Shown here: positions 53,545 to 61,504 of the stretch, in pieces
How the letters are laid out: each line of letters begins with the position of its first letter
Position numbering within the stretch: position 1 is the first letter of the stretch
Source of the DNA: Rhizobium leguminosarum
GTDB taxonomy: Bacteria > Pseudomonadota > Alphaproteobacteria > Rhizobiales > Rhizobiaceae
DNA length: 64,000 bases
Direction of reading: 5' to 3'
Assembly: GCF_002953715.1 (NCBI RefSeq)
Contig: NZ_CP025012.1
Coordinates: 1,178,001 to 1,242,000 of the forward strand
Notes under the pieces: model-generated
The model's database searches: none
What the model was told of the DNA's origin: nothing
The model's input: the letters and a program-made list of their open reading frames with translations, nothing else
Made by a program: the position numbers and the translations under genes

Positions 53545-54131
53545 TGCAGCCGAAATCACGGGCGAAGATCGTCAGCGAAGAAACACTGTCGAGTGGCTGG
53601 ACGCGGCTGAGCAGCTACCTGCTCGACTATATCGACCGCAAGGGCGCTACCCAACGGCTGAAGCGGGAGATCTATCACCGCACGCCCGCCGCCTGCATCC
53701 TGCTTTATGATCCCAGGCGCGACCTCGTCGTTCTCGTCCGCCAGTTCCGCCTTGCCGTCCATCTCAACGGCGATCCCGCCTGGATGATCGAGGTGCCGGC
53801 CGGCCTTCTCGACGGCGATCATCCCGAAGCGGCGATCCGTCGCGAGGCGATGGAGGAGACCGGCTATCGCCTGCGCGATGCGCGCTTCCTGTTCAAATCC
53901 TATCCCTCACCGGGTGCCATCACCGAAGTCGTCCACTTCTTCGCAGCCCTCATCGACACCGCCGACCGCGTGGCCGAAGGCGGCGGCCTGGACGAGGAAC
54001 ACGAGGATATCGAGGTCCTCGAAATCCCGCTCGACGAGGCTGCGGCAATGATCGAAACCGGCGAGATCTTCGACGCCAAGACCATCGTGCTTCTACAGTG
54101 GGCGCTGTTGAACAGGGGCAGACTTCGATAG
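53541..54131 (+). CDS. NUDIX hydrolase, NudK (GDP-mannose pyrophosphatase)-like
   Basis: A 196-residue Nudix hydrolase. The Nudix box reads GLLDGDHPEAAIRREAMEETG, a spacing that matches E. coli NudK more than ADP-ribose pyrophosphatases. SPGAITEVVHFF and EDIEVLEIPLDEA are also NudK-like. E. coli NudK hydrolyses GDP-mannose and related sugar nucleotides. The ATG at 53541 overlaps the molybdoenzyme stop by 4 bases, so they are translationally coupled; the functional link is not obvious. Confidence 0.88.
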   Translation: MMQPKSRAKIVSEETLSSGWTRLSSYLLDYIDRKGATQRLKREIYHRTPAACILLYDPRRDLVVLVRQFRLAVHLNGDPAWMIEVPAGLLDGDHPEAAIRREAMEETGYRLRDARFLFKSYPSPGAITEVVHFFAALIDTADRVAEGGGLDEEHEDIEVLEIPLDEAAAMIETGEIFDAKTIVLLQWALLNRGRLR

Positions 54132-54197
54132 CGGGCAAGGCGATGGGGCCTGGTTGGTCAAGTTGCCTCGGGCGGATCGAGATGATCGGCGGCCGTC

Positions 54198-55496
54198 TTA
54201 GTTTTCCCCGCGAACTCGCATCATCTGCCGAAAGGCGCGCCGCTTGAGTGCAGGCATCGCGTTGATGATGCGCATCACGCCGCGCATGACAGCGAGCTGA
54301 AGTCTGCCGACAATCGGCCGATGGGCCAGATCGCCGGCATCCATCTGCTTTTTCGATTCTTGGACTGCTTCGGTACTGTAGCGAAGCATCTCGACTTCGT
54401 AGGCATGTATGGCTTCGACGAGCGGCTTTTGTCCCTGGTCCGCTTCGACCAACATGCGTCCAAGCAGAGCGGCATCGCGAAGCGCTGTATTGGCGCCCGC
54501 GCCTCGTCCGGGTGTCATCGTATGGACGGCGTCACCGAGCAGAGTGACATTCGAACTCGCCCAAGGCGTCAGCGGGGCCGAGGTCCTCACCTTGATATCG
54601 CGGATCGTCGACGGCTCCGTCATGCGGATGAGAGTACGCAAATGCGGATGCCAGTCCCGAGCGAGCTCCAGGCCCAGCTCTCTCAATTGTTCGCCGCTCA
54701 GGCCGGCCGGATCCCGCGGGCAATTCTGCCGAGCGCCCCATATGCCCCAGCCGATGCTGTCCTCGTCGAGTGCCTCGACGAAATCCGGCCAACGAGCAGC
54801 GACACCAGGGTCACTTCGGCTGTCGACGAACTCGAGCGAGTGAATGATTGCGCCGAAGCCCATTGGTGCCATAATCAGCGACATGCCTTTGAACATTTTG
54901 TCCGACAGCAGAGCTTTCGTCTCGACCGTCATAGGAATTTTGCCCCCGAGCGATACGATTCCCGTGTCTTCCAGACGTGCTTCCGGCAAGCGTTGCCTGC
55001 GTATCGCGGAGTTCGTGCCGTCAGCGCCGACCAGCACATCTCCCGTCGCGAGGCTTCCATCCTGAAAGCTGGCGGTGACCGACCCGTCGGCGTTATTTGA
55101 GTAACCTTGAAGCGCCTTCCCGAAGAAGACGTCATCTTCAAGTCCCCTGAGCAGAACCCGCCTCAGCGTCTTTCGAATAACATTCCTTTCATCGTCGAGA
55201 GCGTTCGGGCCTGCATCATCGATATCGAAGCTCAGCACTTCGCCCAACTGTTCAGTGAGCATGTTGAAATAGCGCGGCGACCTGGCGCAGGTGGCGACAT
55301 AGAGATCGTAGAGTTCGCCGGGGATACAGGCTTTCAGCGCTCGGCTTCCAGCCGGGCTGATGCCGACGCGATAACCACCGCTGTCGGTGTTCGGCGCAAG
55401 GTCGCGCTCATATACCTCTATGCAAACCCCAGCCTGCTTAAGCAGATGTGCGAGTGCTAGACCGCCAGTCCCGGCGCCGATAATCAAAACCTTCAT
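54198..55496 (-). CDS. FAD-dependent aromatic monooxygenase (TetX/PHBH-like)
   Basis: A 432-residue group A flavin monooxygenase. The FAD/NAD fold starts KVLIIGAGTGGLALAHLL with GxGxxG; the DG motif is VGADGTNSAIRRQRLP, and GDAVHTMTPGRGAGAN is the GD motif. About 30 C-terminal residues follow the core (MPALKRRAFRQMMRVRGEN). Such enzymes hydroxylate phenols or inactivate aromatic drugs such as tetracyclines or rifampicin; the substrate here cannot be assigned. It is encoded 4 bases after padR on the same strand, clearly its regulated partner. Confidence 0.9.
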   Translation of the reverse strand: MKVLIIGAGTGGLALAHLLKQAGVCIEVYERDLAPNTDSGGYRVGISPAGSRALKACIPGELYDLYVATCARSPRYFNMLTEQLGEVLSFDIDDAGPNALDDERNVIRKTLRRVLLRGLEDDVFFGKALQGYSNNADGSVTASFQDGSLATGDVLVGADGTNSAIRRQRLPEARLEDTGIVSLGGKIPMTVETKALLSDKMFKGMSLIMAPMGFGAIIHSLEFVDSRSDPGVAARWPDFVEALDEDSIGWGIWGARQNCPRDPAGLSGEQLRELGLELARDWHPHLRTLIRMTEPSTIRDIKVRTSAPLTPWASSNVTLLGDAVHTMTPGRGAGANTALRDAALLGRMLVEADQGQKPLVEAIHAYEVEMLRYSTEAVQESKKQMDAGDLAHRPIVGRLQLAVMRGVMRIINAMPALKRRAFRQMMRVRGEN

Positions 55497-55500
55497 GGTG

Positions 55501-56121
55501 CTAATCCTGGTCGAGTTTGGAGTCGATGGAGAACTTGGCGGCGATCTGCCTCAGCCACTCCTCTGTCCAGGTAATGCGCTGGGCGCGGAGGTCCCCGACA
55601 ATGCTGTTGACCCAGGACAATTCGGTTGCGTGAAGCACTCGGAGATATTCCATCTCGAGAAGGAAGAGCCTTGGAACGGTCTGCGCTTCCTGCAGGACTT
55701 CGTCGATCCGGCGAAGTTCTGACTCGATGGCTTTTGCTCTGAGCTCAAGCTGGCTCGCCACATCGCTCGGCGCAAGCAGAGGAAGAAATGACATGGCTGC
55801 GGGGAATTCCGGATATTCCCGCGTTAAGGTCGACAATATCGCCCGCATCCATTCCAGCGCGATCTCGCGGCCCTTCTCGGTTATCTCGTACACTGTCCGC
55901 TCGGGACGCTTGTCATCCCGGACTGTTTTCTGCGGGGTGATCAAACCCTCGCGTTCGAGCCGCTGGATTGTTTGATAAAGGCTCGCCCTCTGCGTGACAT
56001 TGATCACCTCGTCCTTGCCGCGCTCCTTGATGAGTCGCTGCATTCGGTACGGATGCAGCGGTTCTTCCATGAGCATTGCAAGGACGGCGAGCGCGATTGG
56101 AGAGCGTTTGATCAGTTTCAT
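55501..56121 (-). CDS. PadR-family transcriptional regulator
   Basis: A 206-residue PadR-type repressor. The winged-helix domain (residues 1-90) has KRSPIALAVLAMLMEEPLHPY, SLYQTIQRLEREGLI and the wing ERTVYEITEKGREIA; a helical dimerisation domain follows. The start at 56121 (MKLIKRSP) has a candidate promoter whose -10 ends 8 bases upstream, implying a leaderless or nearly leaderless mRNA; ATG 56127 is one alternative. It precedes the flavin monooxygenase gene by 4 bases, so it probably controls it and itself in response to an aromatic inducer. Confidence 0.88.
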   Translation of the reverse strand: MKLIKRSPIALAVLAMLMEEPLHPYRMQRLIKERGKDEVINVTQRASLYQTIQRLEREGLITPQKTVRDDKRPERTVYEITEKGREIALEWMRAILSTLTREYPEFPAAMSFLPLLAPSDVASQLELRAKAIESELRRIDEVLQEAQTVPRLFLLEMEYLRVLHATELSWVNSIVGDLRAQRITWTEEWLRQIAAKFSIDSKLDQD

Positions 56122-56128
56122 AGTCATA

Positions 56129-56157
56129 ATATTACTAGTTATATCATAACTAGTCAA
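56129..56157 (-). promoter_or_regulatory. Promoter and palindromic operator of the padR-monooxygenase operon
   Basis: On the minus strand TTGACT (56157-56152) and TAATAT (56134-56129) are exactly 17 bases apart. A perfect 21-base palindrome (9-base arms ACTAGTTAT and ATAACTAGT around a 3-base centre, 56134-56154) fills the spacer and touches both boxes. A repressor bound here would block RNA polymerase. The predicted transcript start falls at or within 1-2 bases of the padR ATG 56121. Confidence 0.65.
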
Positions 56158-56357
56158 TACGGTGACCGGGGCGTTGGCTCCTGGACAGGCGCCGGCTGGA
56201 TCTGTGGCCGTGAATCCGAGGGGCGAGCGCATCCAACCATTTCCAAGGCGCAAGTTTCCGCTTTAAGGTGACAACGCTCGAAATTTCATACGACTGTCAC
56301 GAAGCGGTTCTATCCGCTGCGGTTTGTCAATCATCGGATGCGGTCAGGAGAAAGCCT

Positions 56358-57527
56358 ATGTGGCTCAGCAATTTCACCCTCGTTCTCCCAAACGAGGTGG
56401 TGAGTGAAGGTTCCGTGCGTGTTGAGGGTGGCGCCATCGCCGAGATCAGGCCGGAGCCGGTCGCCGGTGCTGCCATCGATGGCGGCGGGCGGCTGCTGAT
56501 GCCCGGATTCGTCGACCTGCACGGCGACATGATCGAGCGCGAGATCGCCCCACGGCCGAACGCGACGATGCCGATCGATTTCGGCATCCATGAACTCGAC
56601 AAGAAGCTTGCCGCCGCCGGTGTCACGACGGCGTTTGCCGCCGTCTCCTTTGCGACCGAGAGCGTCTATGGCCACGTCCGCTCGCTGGAGACGACATCAG
56701 CGGTGATCGAGGGCATCAACCGCCTGCGTGATGATCTGCTGATCGACCACCGCGTCCACGCCCGCTACGAAATTACCAATGTCGGCGCAGCTCCCGCGCT
56801 CGAGCGCCTGCTGAATGCCGACCAGATCGACATGGTCTCCCTGACCGACCACACGCCGGGCCAAGGCCAGTACAACAACCTGCAGAGCTACATCCTCAGC
56901 ATCTCCGAGCGCCGCGCCATCTCCGAGGACATGGCGGCGGAGATCGTCGCCAAGCGCATCGCCATACGCAACAATCCTGACATCGAGGCCAAGCTGAAGG
57001 AGATCGTCGCGCTGTCGCTGAAGCACAAGCTGTCGCTTGCCTCGCATGACGATGACAGCGTCGAAAAAGTCGCCGAGATGCACGATCTTGGCGTCACCAT
57101 CAGCGAGTTTCCGGTCACCGCGCCTGCGGCCGAGGAGGCGCGCCGCCGCGGTCTCTGGACGCTGATGGGCGCGCCGAACGCGCTGCGCGGCCAGTCGATG
57201 TCGGGCAATCTCAGCGCGCTGGATGCCGCAAGGGCCGGCCTGCTGAGCGTCATCGCCGCCGATTATCATCCCGCTGCCTTCGTGCCTGGCATTTTCAAGC
57301 TTGCCGACATGGTGGAAGGCGGCCTGCCGGCAGCCGTTGCCATGGCGACCGGCAATGCGGCCCGTTCGGCCGGCCTGTCGGATCGTGGCGAGATCGCTAT
57401 CGGCCAGCGTGCAGATCTTGTCGTGGTCGAGCCGGGCGATATCAACCGCATCCGCGCCACGTTCCGCGCCGGCCGCTTCGTCTACAGCGACGGCACCCTG
57501 CATCCGTTAAGGGCTTTGGCAGCTTAA
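56358..57527 (+). CDS. phnM: Alpha-D-ribose 1-methylphosphonate 5-triphosphate diphosphatase, orphan
   Basis: PhnM, an amidohydrolase-fold enzyme of the C-P lyase pathway that removes pyrophosphate from the ribose-triphosphate intermediate. The 389-residue protein has the metal block GFVDLHGDMIEREIAPRP, SLTDHTPGQGQY and SLASHDDDS, and a PhnM-like YHPAAFVPGIFKL block. The start at 56358 (MWLSNFTLVLPN) is preferred over the in-frame 56268. No other phn gene lies nearby, so it is an orphan; substrate and role here are uncertain. It is divergent from padR. Confidence 0.9.
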   Translation: MWLSNFTLVLPNEVVSEGSVRVEGGAIAEIRPEPVAGAAIDGGGRLLMPGFVDLHGDMIEREIAPRPNATMPIDFGIHELDKKLAAAGVTTAFAAVSFATESVYGHVRSLETTSAVIEGINRLRDDLLIDHRVHARYEITNVGAAPALERLLNADQIDMVSLTDHTPGQGQYNNLQSYILSISERRAISEDMAAEIVAKRIAIRNNPDIEAKLKEIVALSLKHKLSLASHDDDSVEKVAEMHDLGVTISEFPVTAPAAEEARRRGLWTLMGAPNALRGQSMSGNLSALDAARAGLLSVIAADYHPAAFVPGIFKLADMVEGGLPAAVAMATGNAARSAGLSDRGEIAIGQRADLVVVEPGDINRIRATFRAGRFVYSDGTLHPLRALAA

Positions 57528-57624
57528 TGCACCTCGCCCAAAAGTGCGCAGCGGTTTTGGGATAACGACACGCATAAATCAAAGACCTAAAGCGCGCCGC
57601 ATGCTTCCATCCGATGCGCTTTAG
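57526..57624. repeat. Two small palindromes between phnM and purN
   Basis: The first (about 57535-57583) carries the CCAAAAGTGCGCAGCGGTTTTGGG core, distantly like family B, with ATGC/GCAT-type ends. The second (57588-57624) is a palindrome with CTAAAGCGC/GCGCTTTAG ends. They separate the convergent phnM and purN genes; the second overlaps the purN stop codon by a few bases. Confidence 0.65.
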
Positions 57625-58292
57625 GCGCGGTCGCCGATCAGCGAAATCAGCTGAGCCTTGGGTGCGGCGGTCGCGGCCTCCGCGCCGACGGCTTTGCCGC
57701 CTTCCATCGTCACACGACCTTCGGCGAAGAGCCGCAAGGCTTGCGGATAGATCTGGTGTTCGATGGTGAGCACGCGCGCGGCAAGGCTCTCGGCCGTGTC
57801 GCCGGAAAGAACCGGTACGGCTGCCTGGCCGATCACCGGCCCCTCATCCATGCCTTCGGTGACGAAATGCACCGTGCAGCCGGCGATCCGCATGCCGGCG
57901 TCGATTGCCCGCTGATGGGTATGCAGGCCCGGAAATAGCGGCAGCAGGGAAGGGTGGATGTTGAGCATCCGGCCTTGGTAACGCTGGATGAAAGTTGCCG
58001 TCAGCAGCCGCATGTAGCCTGCCAGGCAGAGAATATCGGGTTTTAGCTCGTCGAGCGCCGAAAAGATCGCCGCCTCATGCGCATCCTTGCTGGCGTAGTC
58101 CTTGCGGGGAAAAGCGAAGGTGGAAATACCCTCGGCGGCCGCCTTGGCCAGCCCGCCGGCATCCGCCTTGTCGGAGATCACCCCGACGATCTCGGCCGGG
58201 TAGTCGGCTGCCTTCGCCGCCGCAACCAGCGCCATCATGTTGGAGCCGCTGCCTGATATGAAGACGACGGCGCGTTTGCGCGGCGAGCTCAT
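57621..58292 (-). CDS. purN: Phosphoribosylglycinamide formyltransferase
   Basis: Adds the first formyl group in purine synthesis using 10-formyl-THF. The 223-residue protein has the N-terminal [13 protein letters not shown]-loop-like motif, the [21 protein letters not shown] block with catalytic Asn and His, and DEGPVIGQA with the catalytic Asp. The start overlaps the purM stop by 4 bases, so purM-purN is translationally coupled. A palindrome overlaps its stop codon. Confidence 0.96.
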   Translation of the reverse strand: MSSPRKRAVVFISGSGSNMMALVAAAKAADYPAEIVGVISDKADAGGLAKAAAEGISTFAFPRKDYASKDAHEAAIFSALDELKPDILCLAGYMRLLTATFIQRYQGRMLNIHPSLLPLFPGLHTHQRAIDAGMRIAGCTVHFVTEGMDEGPVIGQAAVPVLSGDTAESLAARVLTIEHQIYPQALRLFAEGRVTMEGGKAVGAEAATAAPKAQLISLIGDRA

Positions 58293-59362
58293 ATGGCAAG
58301 CGTACCCTTATAGACCGTGCCAGCAGCGCCTTCGTCGCGGGCGATCATGCGGCCGAGCGTGATAACTGTCTCGCCCTCGGCTTCGAGCGCCGCGGAAACC
58401 GCCGCGACGTTCTCACCGGCGACGACGGCGATCATGCCGACACCGCAGTTGAAGGTGCGCAGCATTTCCCTGGATTCGACGCCGCCCGTCTTGGCGAGCC
58501 ATGAAAACACCGGCGGCACCTTGACGGCGGCAAGATCGATCTCGGCCGCCAGATGCTTCGGCAGGACGCGCGGAATATTTTCCGGGAAACCGCCGCCGGT
58601 AATGTGCGCCAGCGCCTTGATGGCGCCGGTCTCGCGGATCGCCTTCAAAAGCGGCTTCACATAGATGCGGGTCGGCTCGAGCAGGGCTTCGCCGAGCAGC
58701 CGGCCTTCGGCAAACGGTGCGGCTGCGCTCCAGTCGAGGCCGGACAGTTCCACGATCTTGCGCACCAGCGAAAAGCCGTTGGAATGGACGCCGGAGGAGG
58801 CAAGGCCGAGGATCACATCACCCTCGGCAATATCGCCTGATGGCAGGAGCTTGCCGCGTTCGGCAGCACCGACGGCAAAGCCGGCGAGGTCGTAATCGCC
58901 GGAGGAATACATGCCCGGCATCTCGGCCGTCTCGCCGCCGATCAGCGCGCAGCCGGCCTCGCGGCAGCCGGCGGCAATGCCGCCGACGATGGCCGCACCC
59001 TGGTCGGGGTCGAGCTTGCCGGTCGCGAAATAATCGAGGAAGAACAGCGGCTCGGCGCCCTGCACCACGAGATCGTTGACGCACATGGCGACCAGGTCGA
59101 TGCCGACGGTGTCGTGATAGTCGGCATCGATCGCGATCTTCAGCTTGGTGCCGACGCCATCATTGGCGGCGACGAGAACCGGATCGGTAAAGCCTGCGGC
59201 CTTGAGGTCGAAGAGCCCGCCGAAGCCGCCGATCTCGCCATCGGCGCCGGGACGGCGCGTCGAGCGCACCGCCGGCTTGATCTTCTCGACGAGGAGGTTT
59301 CCGGCATCGATATCGACGCCCGCATCGCTATATGTCAGGCCGTTTTTCCCAGACTGGCTCAT
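58289..59362 (-). CDS. purM: Phosphoribosylformylglycinamidine cyclo-ligase (AIR synthetase)
   Basis: Closes the imidazole ring in purine synthesis with ATP. The 357-residue protein has the PurM/SelD-type fold: [37 protein letters not shown] and [16 protein letters not shown]. It is the first gene of purM-purN. Its upstream gap (59363-59607) with the divergent AI-2E-type gene must hold promoters for both; I see no purine riboswitch. Confidence 0.97.
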   Translation of the reverse strand: MSQSGKNGLTYSDAGVDIDAGNLLVEKIKPAVRSTRRPGADGEIGGFGGLFDLKAAGFTDPVLVAANDGVGTKLKIAIDADYHDTVGIDLVAMCVNDLVVQGAEPLFFLDYFATGKLDPDQGAAIVGGIAAGCREAGCALIGGETAEMPGMYSSGDYDLAGFAVGAAERGKLLPSGDIAEGDVILGLASSGVHSNGFSLVRKIVELSGLDWSAAAPFAEGRLLGEALLEPTRIYVKPLLKAIRETGAIKALAHITGGGFPENIPRVLPKHLAAEIDLAAVKVPPVFSWLAKTGGVESREMLRTFNCGVGMIAVVAGENVAAVSAALEAEGETVITLGRMIARDEGAAGTVYKGTLAI

Positions 59363-59607
59363 GCTGGTCTCCGATGGCTATTTCAGGCGGCAAACGTGCC
59401 GCGTCATCTGCCGGTCGCAATTGCATGACAGGGGCTTTTATGCAAGCGTTGCATGGCAAAAGCCCCCAATTTCCCGCGTCTTCCTCCAGCCTTTCGGGGA
59501 TTTGGCGCGACAGGGTTGACCATCTTTGCGCCTGCATCCTATGTGCTGAATGGCCGCTCCGGTTCGGATGCGGCGTTTGGCGGCGGCGAGTGATCAGCGG
59601 GGAAGCG

Positions 59608-60732
59608 ATGCCACAGCATGTCAGCGGCAACAGTCTCAAGCGTCAGATTTTCTTCTGGCTGGTAGTGCTCGTCTTCTTCATCGTCTTCCTTTATGTCTTC
59701 AGCTCGATCCTGCTGCCCTTCATCGCCGGCATGGCGATTGCCTATTTCCTTGATCCGGTGGCTGACCGGCTGGAACGCCTGGGTCTGAGCCGCATGATGG
59801 CGACCATCGGCATTCTCGTCGCCTTCGTCATCGTCTTCACGCTGGCGCTGATGATCCTCATTCCGGTGCTCATCAGCCAGTTCAACGATTTCGCTCAGCG
59901 TCTGCCGGGTTATATCAGCCAATTACAGCAGTTCATCACGCAGGCGCAGAATTCGCTGCTGCCGGACTGGGTCGAGAACCAGATGGGCACGATCAAGGAC
60001 AATCTGTCCGGCATCCTGTCGGAGGGCATGGGCTTCCTCACCGGGCTCTTCGCGCAGATCTGGAATTCCGGCAAGGCGATCGTCGACGTCATATCGCTGC
60101 TCGTGGTCACCCCCGTCGTCGCCTTCTATATCCTGCTCGATTGGGACCGTATGGTTGCCAAGGTCGACCAGTGGATCCCGCGCGACTATGTCGGCGATGT
60201 CCGCCAGATCGCCAAGGAGATCGACCAGGCGATCGCCGGTTTCATCCGCGGCCAGGGCTCGCTCTGCCTCATCCTCGGCATCTACTATGCCGTCGGCCTT
60301 TCTCTTGTCGGGCTGAATTTCGGCCTGCTGATCGGCCTGTTCGCCGGCATGATCAGCTTCATTCCCTATGTCGGCTCGATGGTCGGCCTCGTGCTCGCCA
60401 TCGGCGTAGCGCTTGTGCAATTCTGGCCCGATTATCCCTGGATCGGCCTGGTGCTCGCCGTCTTCTTCAGCGGTCAGTTCATGGAAGGCAACATTCTGCA
60501 GCCGAAGCTCGTCGGCTCCAGTGTCGGCCTGCATCCGGTCTGGCTGATGTTTGCGCTGTTTGCCTTCGGCGCGCTCTTCGGTTTCGTCGGGCTTCTGGTC
60601 GCGGTGCCGGCCGCCGCCGCCGTCGGCGTCCTTGTTCGTTTCGCGCTTTCACGCTACCTTCAGAGCGATCTTTATTTTGGCGGGTCGCTCAGTGGCCGCG
60701 CCCGGAAGACGAAATCAGTTCCCAATGAATGA
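59608..60732 (+). CDS. AI-2E-family transporter-like membrane protein
   Basis: A 374-residue inner-membrane protein of the AI-2E/PerM (UPF0118) family with about eight helices. After a charged start (PQHVSGNSLKRQ) comes the first helix (residues 13-32). DWDRMVAKVDQWIP and the helix-dense C-terminal half (EGNILQPKLVGSSVGLHP) are typical. Some family members export AI-2 and others act as Na+/H+ antiporters, so the substrate is unknown. It overlaps hdaA by 8 bases. The start at 59608 has GGGGAAG upstream. Confidence 0.87.
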   Translation: MPQHVSGNSLKRQIFFWLVVLVFFIVFLYVFSSILLPFIAGMAIAYFLDPVADRLERLGLSRMMATIGILVAFVIVFTLALMILIPVLISQFNDFAQRLPGYISQLQQFITQAQNSLLPDWVENQMGTIKDNLSGILSEGMGFLTGLFAQIWNSGKAIVDVISLLVVTPVVAFYILLDWDRMVAKVDQWIPRDYVGDVRQIAKEIDQAIAGFIRGQGSLCLILGIYYAVGLSLVGLNFGLLIGLFAGMISFIPYVGSMVGLVLAIGVALVQFWPDYPWIGLVLAVFFSGQFMEGNILQPKLVGSSVGLHPVWLMFALFAFGALFGFVGLLVAVPAAAAVGVLVRFALSRYLQSDLYFGGSLSGRARKTKSVPNE

Positions 60733-61438
60733 CGTGAAAAACGCTGATCCGAAGCGCAAGGCCGGAGAGCAGCTGCCGCTGGTCTTTTCGCACGATGCCG
60801 CAAGCGGGCGCGACGACCTCCTGATCTCGGAGCGTCTTGCCGCCGCCGTTTCGATCGTCGATGCCTGGCCGGCATGGCCATCACCGGTCGTCGTGCTTGC
60901 CGGCCCCGTCGGCTCGGGAAAATCGCATCTCGCCCGCATCTGGCGGGAATTGAGCGGCGCCGTCGACATCCATCCCGAGCTTGGCTCGGACGCTGCGGTT
61001 GCCGCCGCCGCCGGCCCGGTGCTGTTCGAGGATGCCGACCGCCTCGGCTTCGACGACAACGCGCTCTTCCATGTCATCAACAGCGTGCGCGAAAACGGCA
61101 CCAGCCTGTTGATCACCAGCCGCCTCTGGCCGATGTCGTGGCCGGTTTTGCTGCCCGATCTGCGCTCGCGCCTGAAAGCGGCAACCGTCGTGGAGATCGG
61201 CGAACCCGATGAGGCGCTGTTGTCGCAGGTGATCGTCAAGCTCTTCGCCGACCGGCAGCTTTATATAGATGACAAACTCGTGCTCTATATCGTGAACCGG
61301 ATGGAGCGGTCGCTGAACGCGGCCCAGACGATCGTAGAAAGGCTTGACCGGCTGGCCCTGTCGCGGGGCACGAAAATCACCCGGTCTCTCGCTGCTGAAG
61401 TATTGAATGAATTGGGAAATTCGGAACCGGCCGATTGA
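60725..61438 (+). CDS. hdaA: HdaA, regulatory inactivator of DnaA
   Basis: A 237-residue AAA+ protein like DnaA domains I-III without the DNA-binding domain; in alphaproteobacteria HdaA binds the beta clamp and stimulates DnaA-ATP hydrolysis. The N-terminal QLPLVF (about residues 16-21) resembles the clamp-binding motif of Hda. Walker A is GPVGSGKSHLAR. The start at 60725 overlaps the stop of the AI-2E-type gene by 8 bases. The upstream membrane gene-hdaA-ppk order is typical for Rhizobiales. Confidence 0.93.
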   Translation: MNDVKNADPKRKAGEQLPLVFSHDAASGRDDLLISERLAAAVSIVDAWPAWPSPVVVLAGPVGSGKSHLARIWRELSGAVDIHPELGSDAAVAAAAGPVLFEDADRLGFDDNALFHVINSVRENGTSLLITSRLWPMSWPVLLPDLRSRLKAATVVEIGEPDEALLSQVIVKLFADRQLYIDDKLVLYIVNRMERSLNAAQTIVERLDRLALSRGTKITRSLAAEVLNELGNSEPAD

Positions 61439-61504
61439 CTGTCACAGTTCCGTCGTCAAACTGATATAATTGCCTTTGGCGATTGAAAACGGGGTAAGCG
61501 GACC

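Noticed and set aside
51643..53559. 638-codon open frame antisense to the molybdoenzyme gene
   Set aside because: Antisense to a gene with a clear molybdopterin-binding fold; no independent support.
59363..59607. Purine riboswitch or PurR site upstream of purM
   Set aside because: No conserved aptamer core or PurR palindrome was seen; alphaproteobacteria usually lack these.
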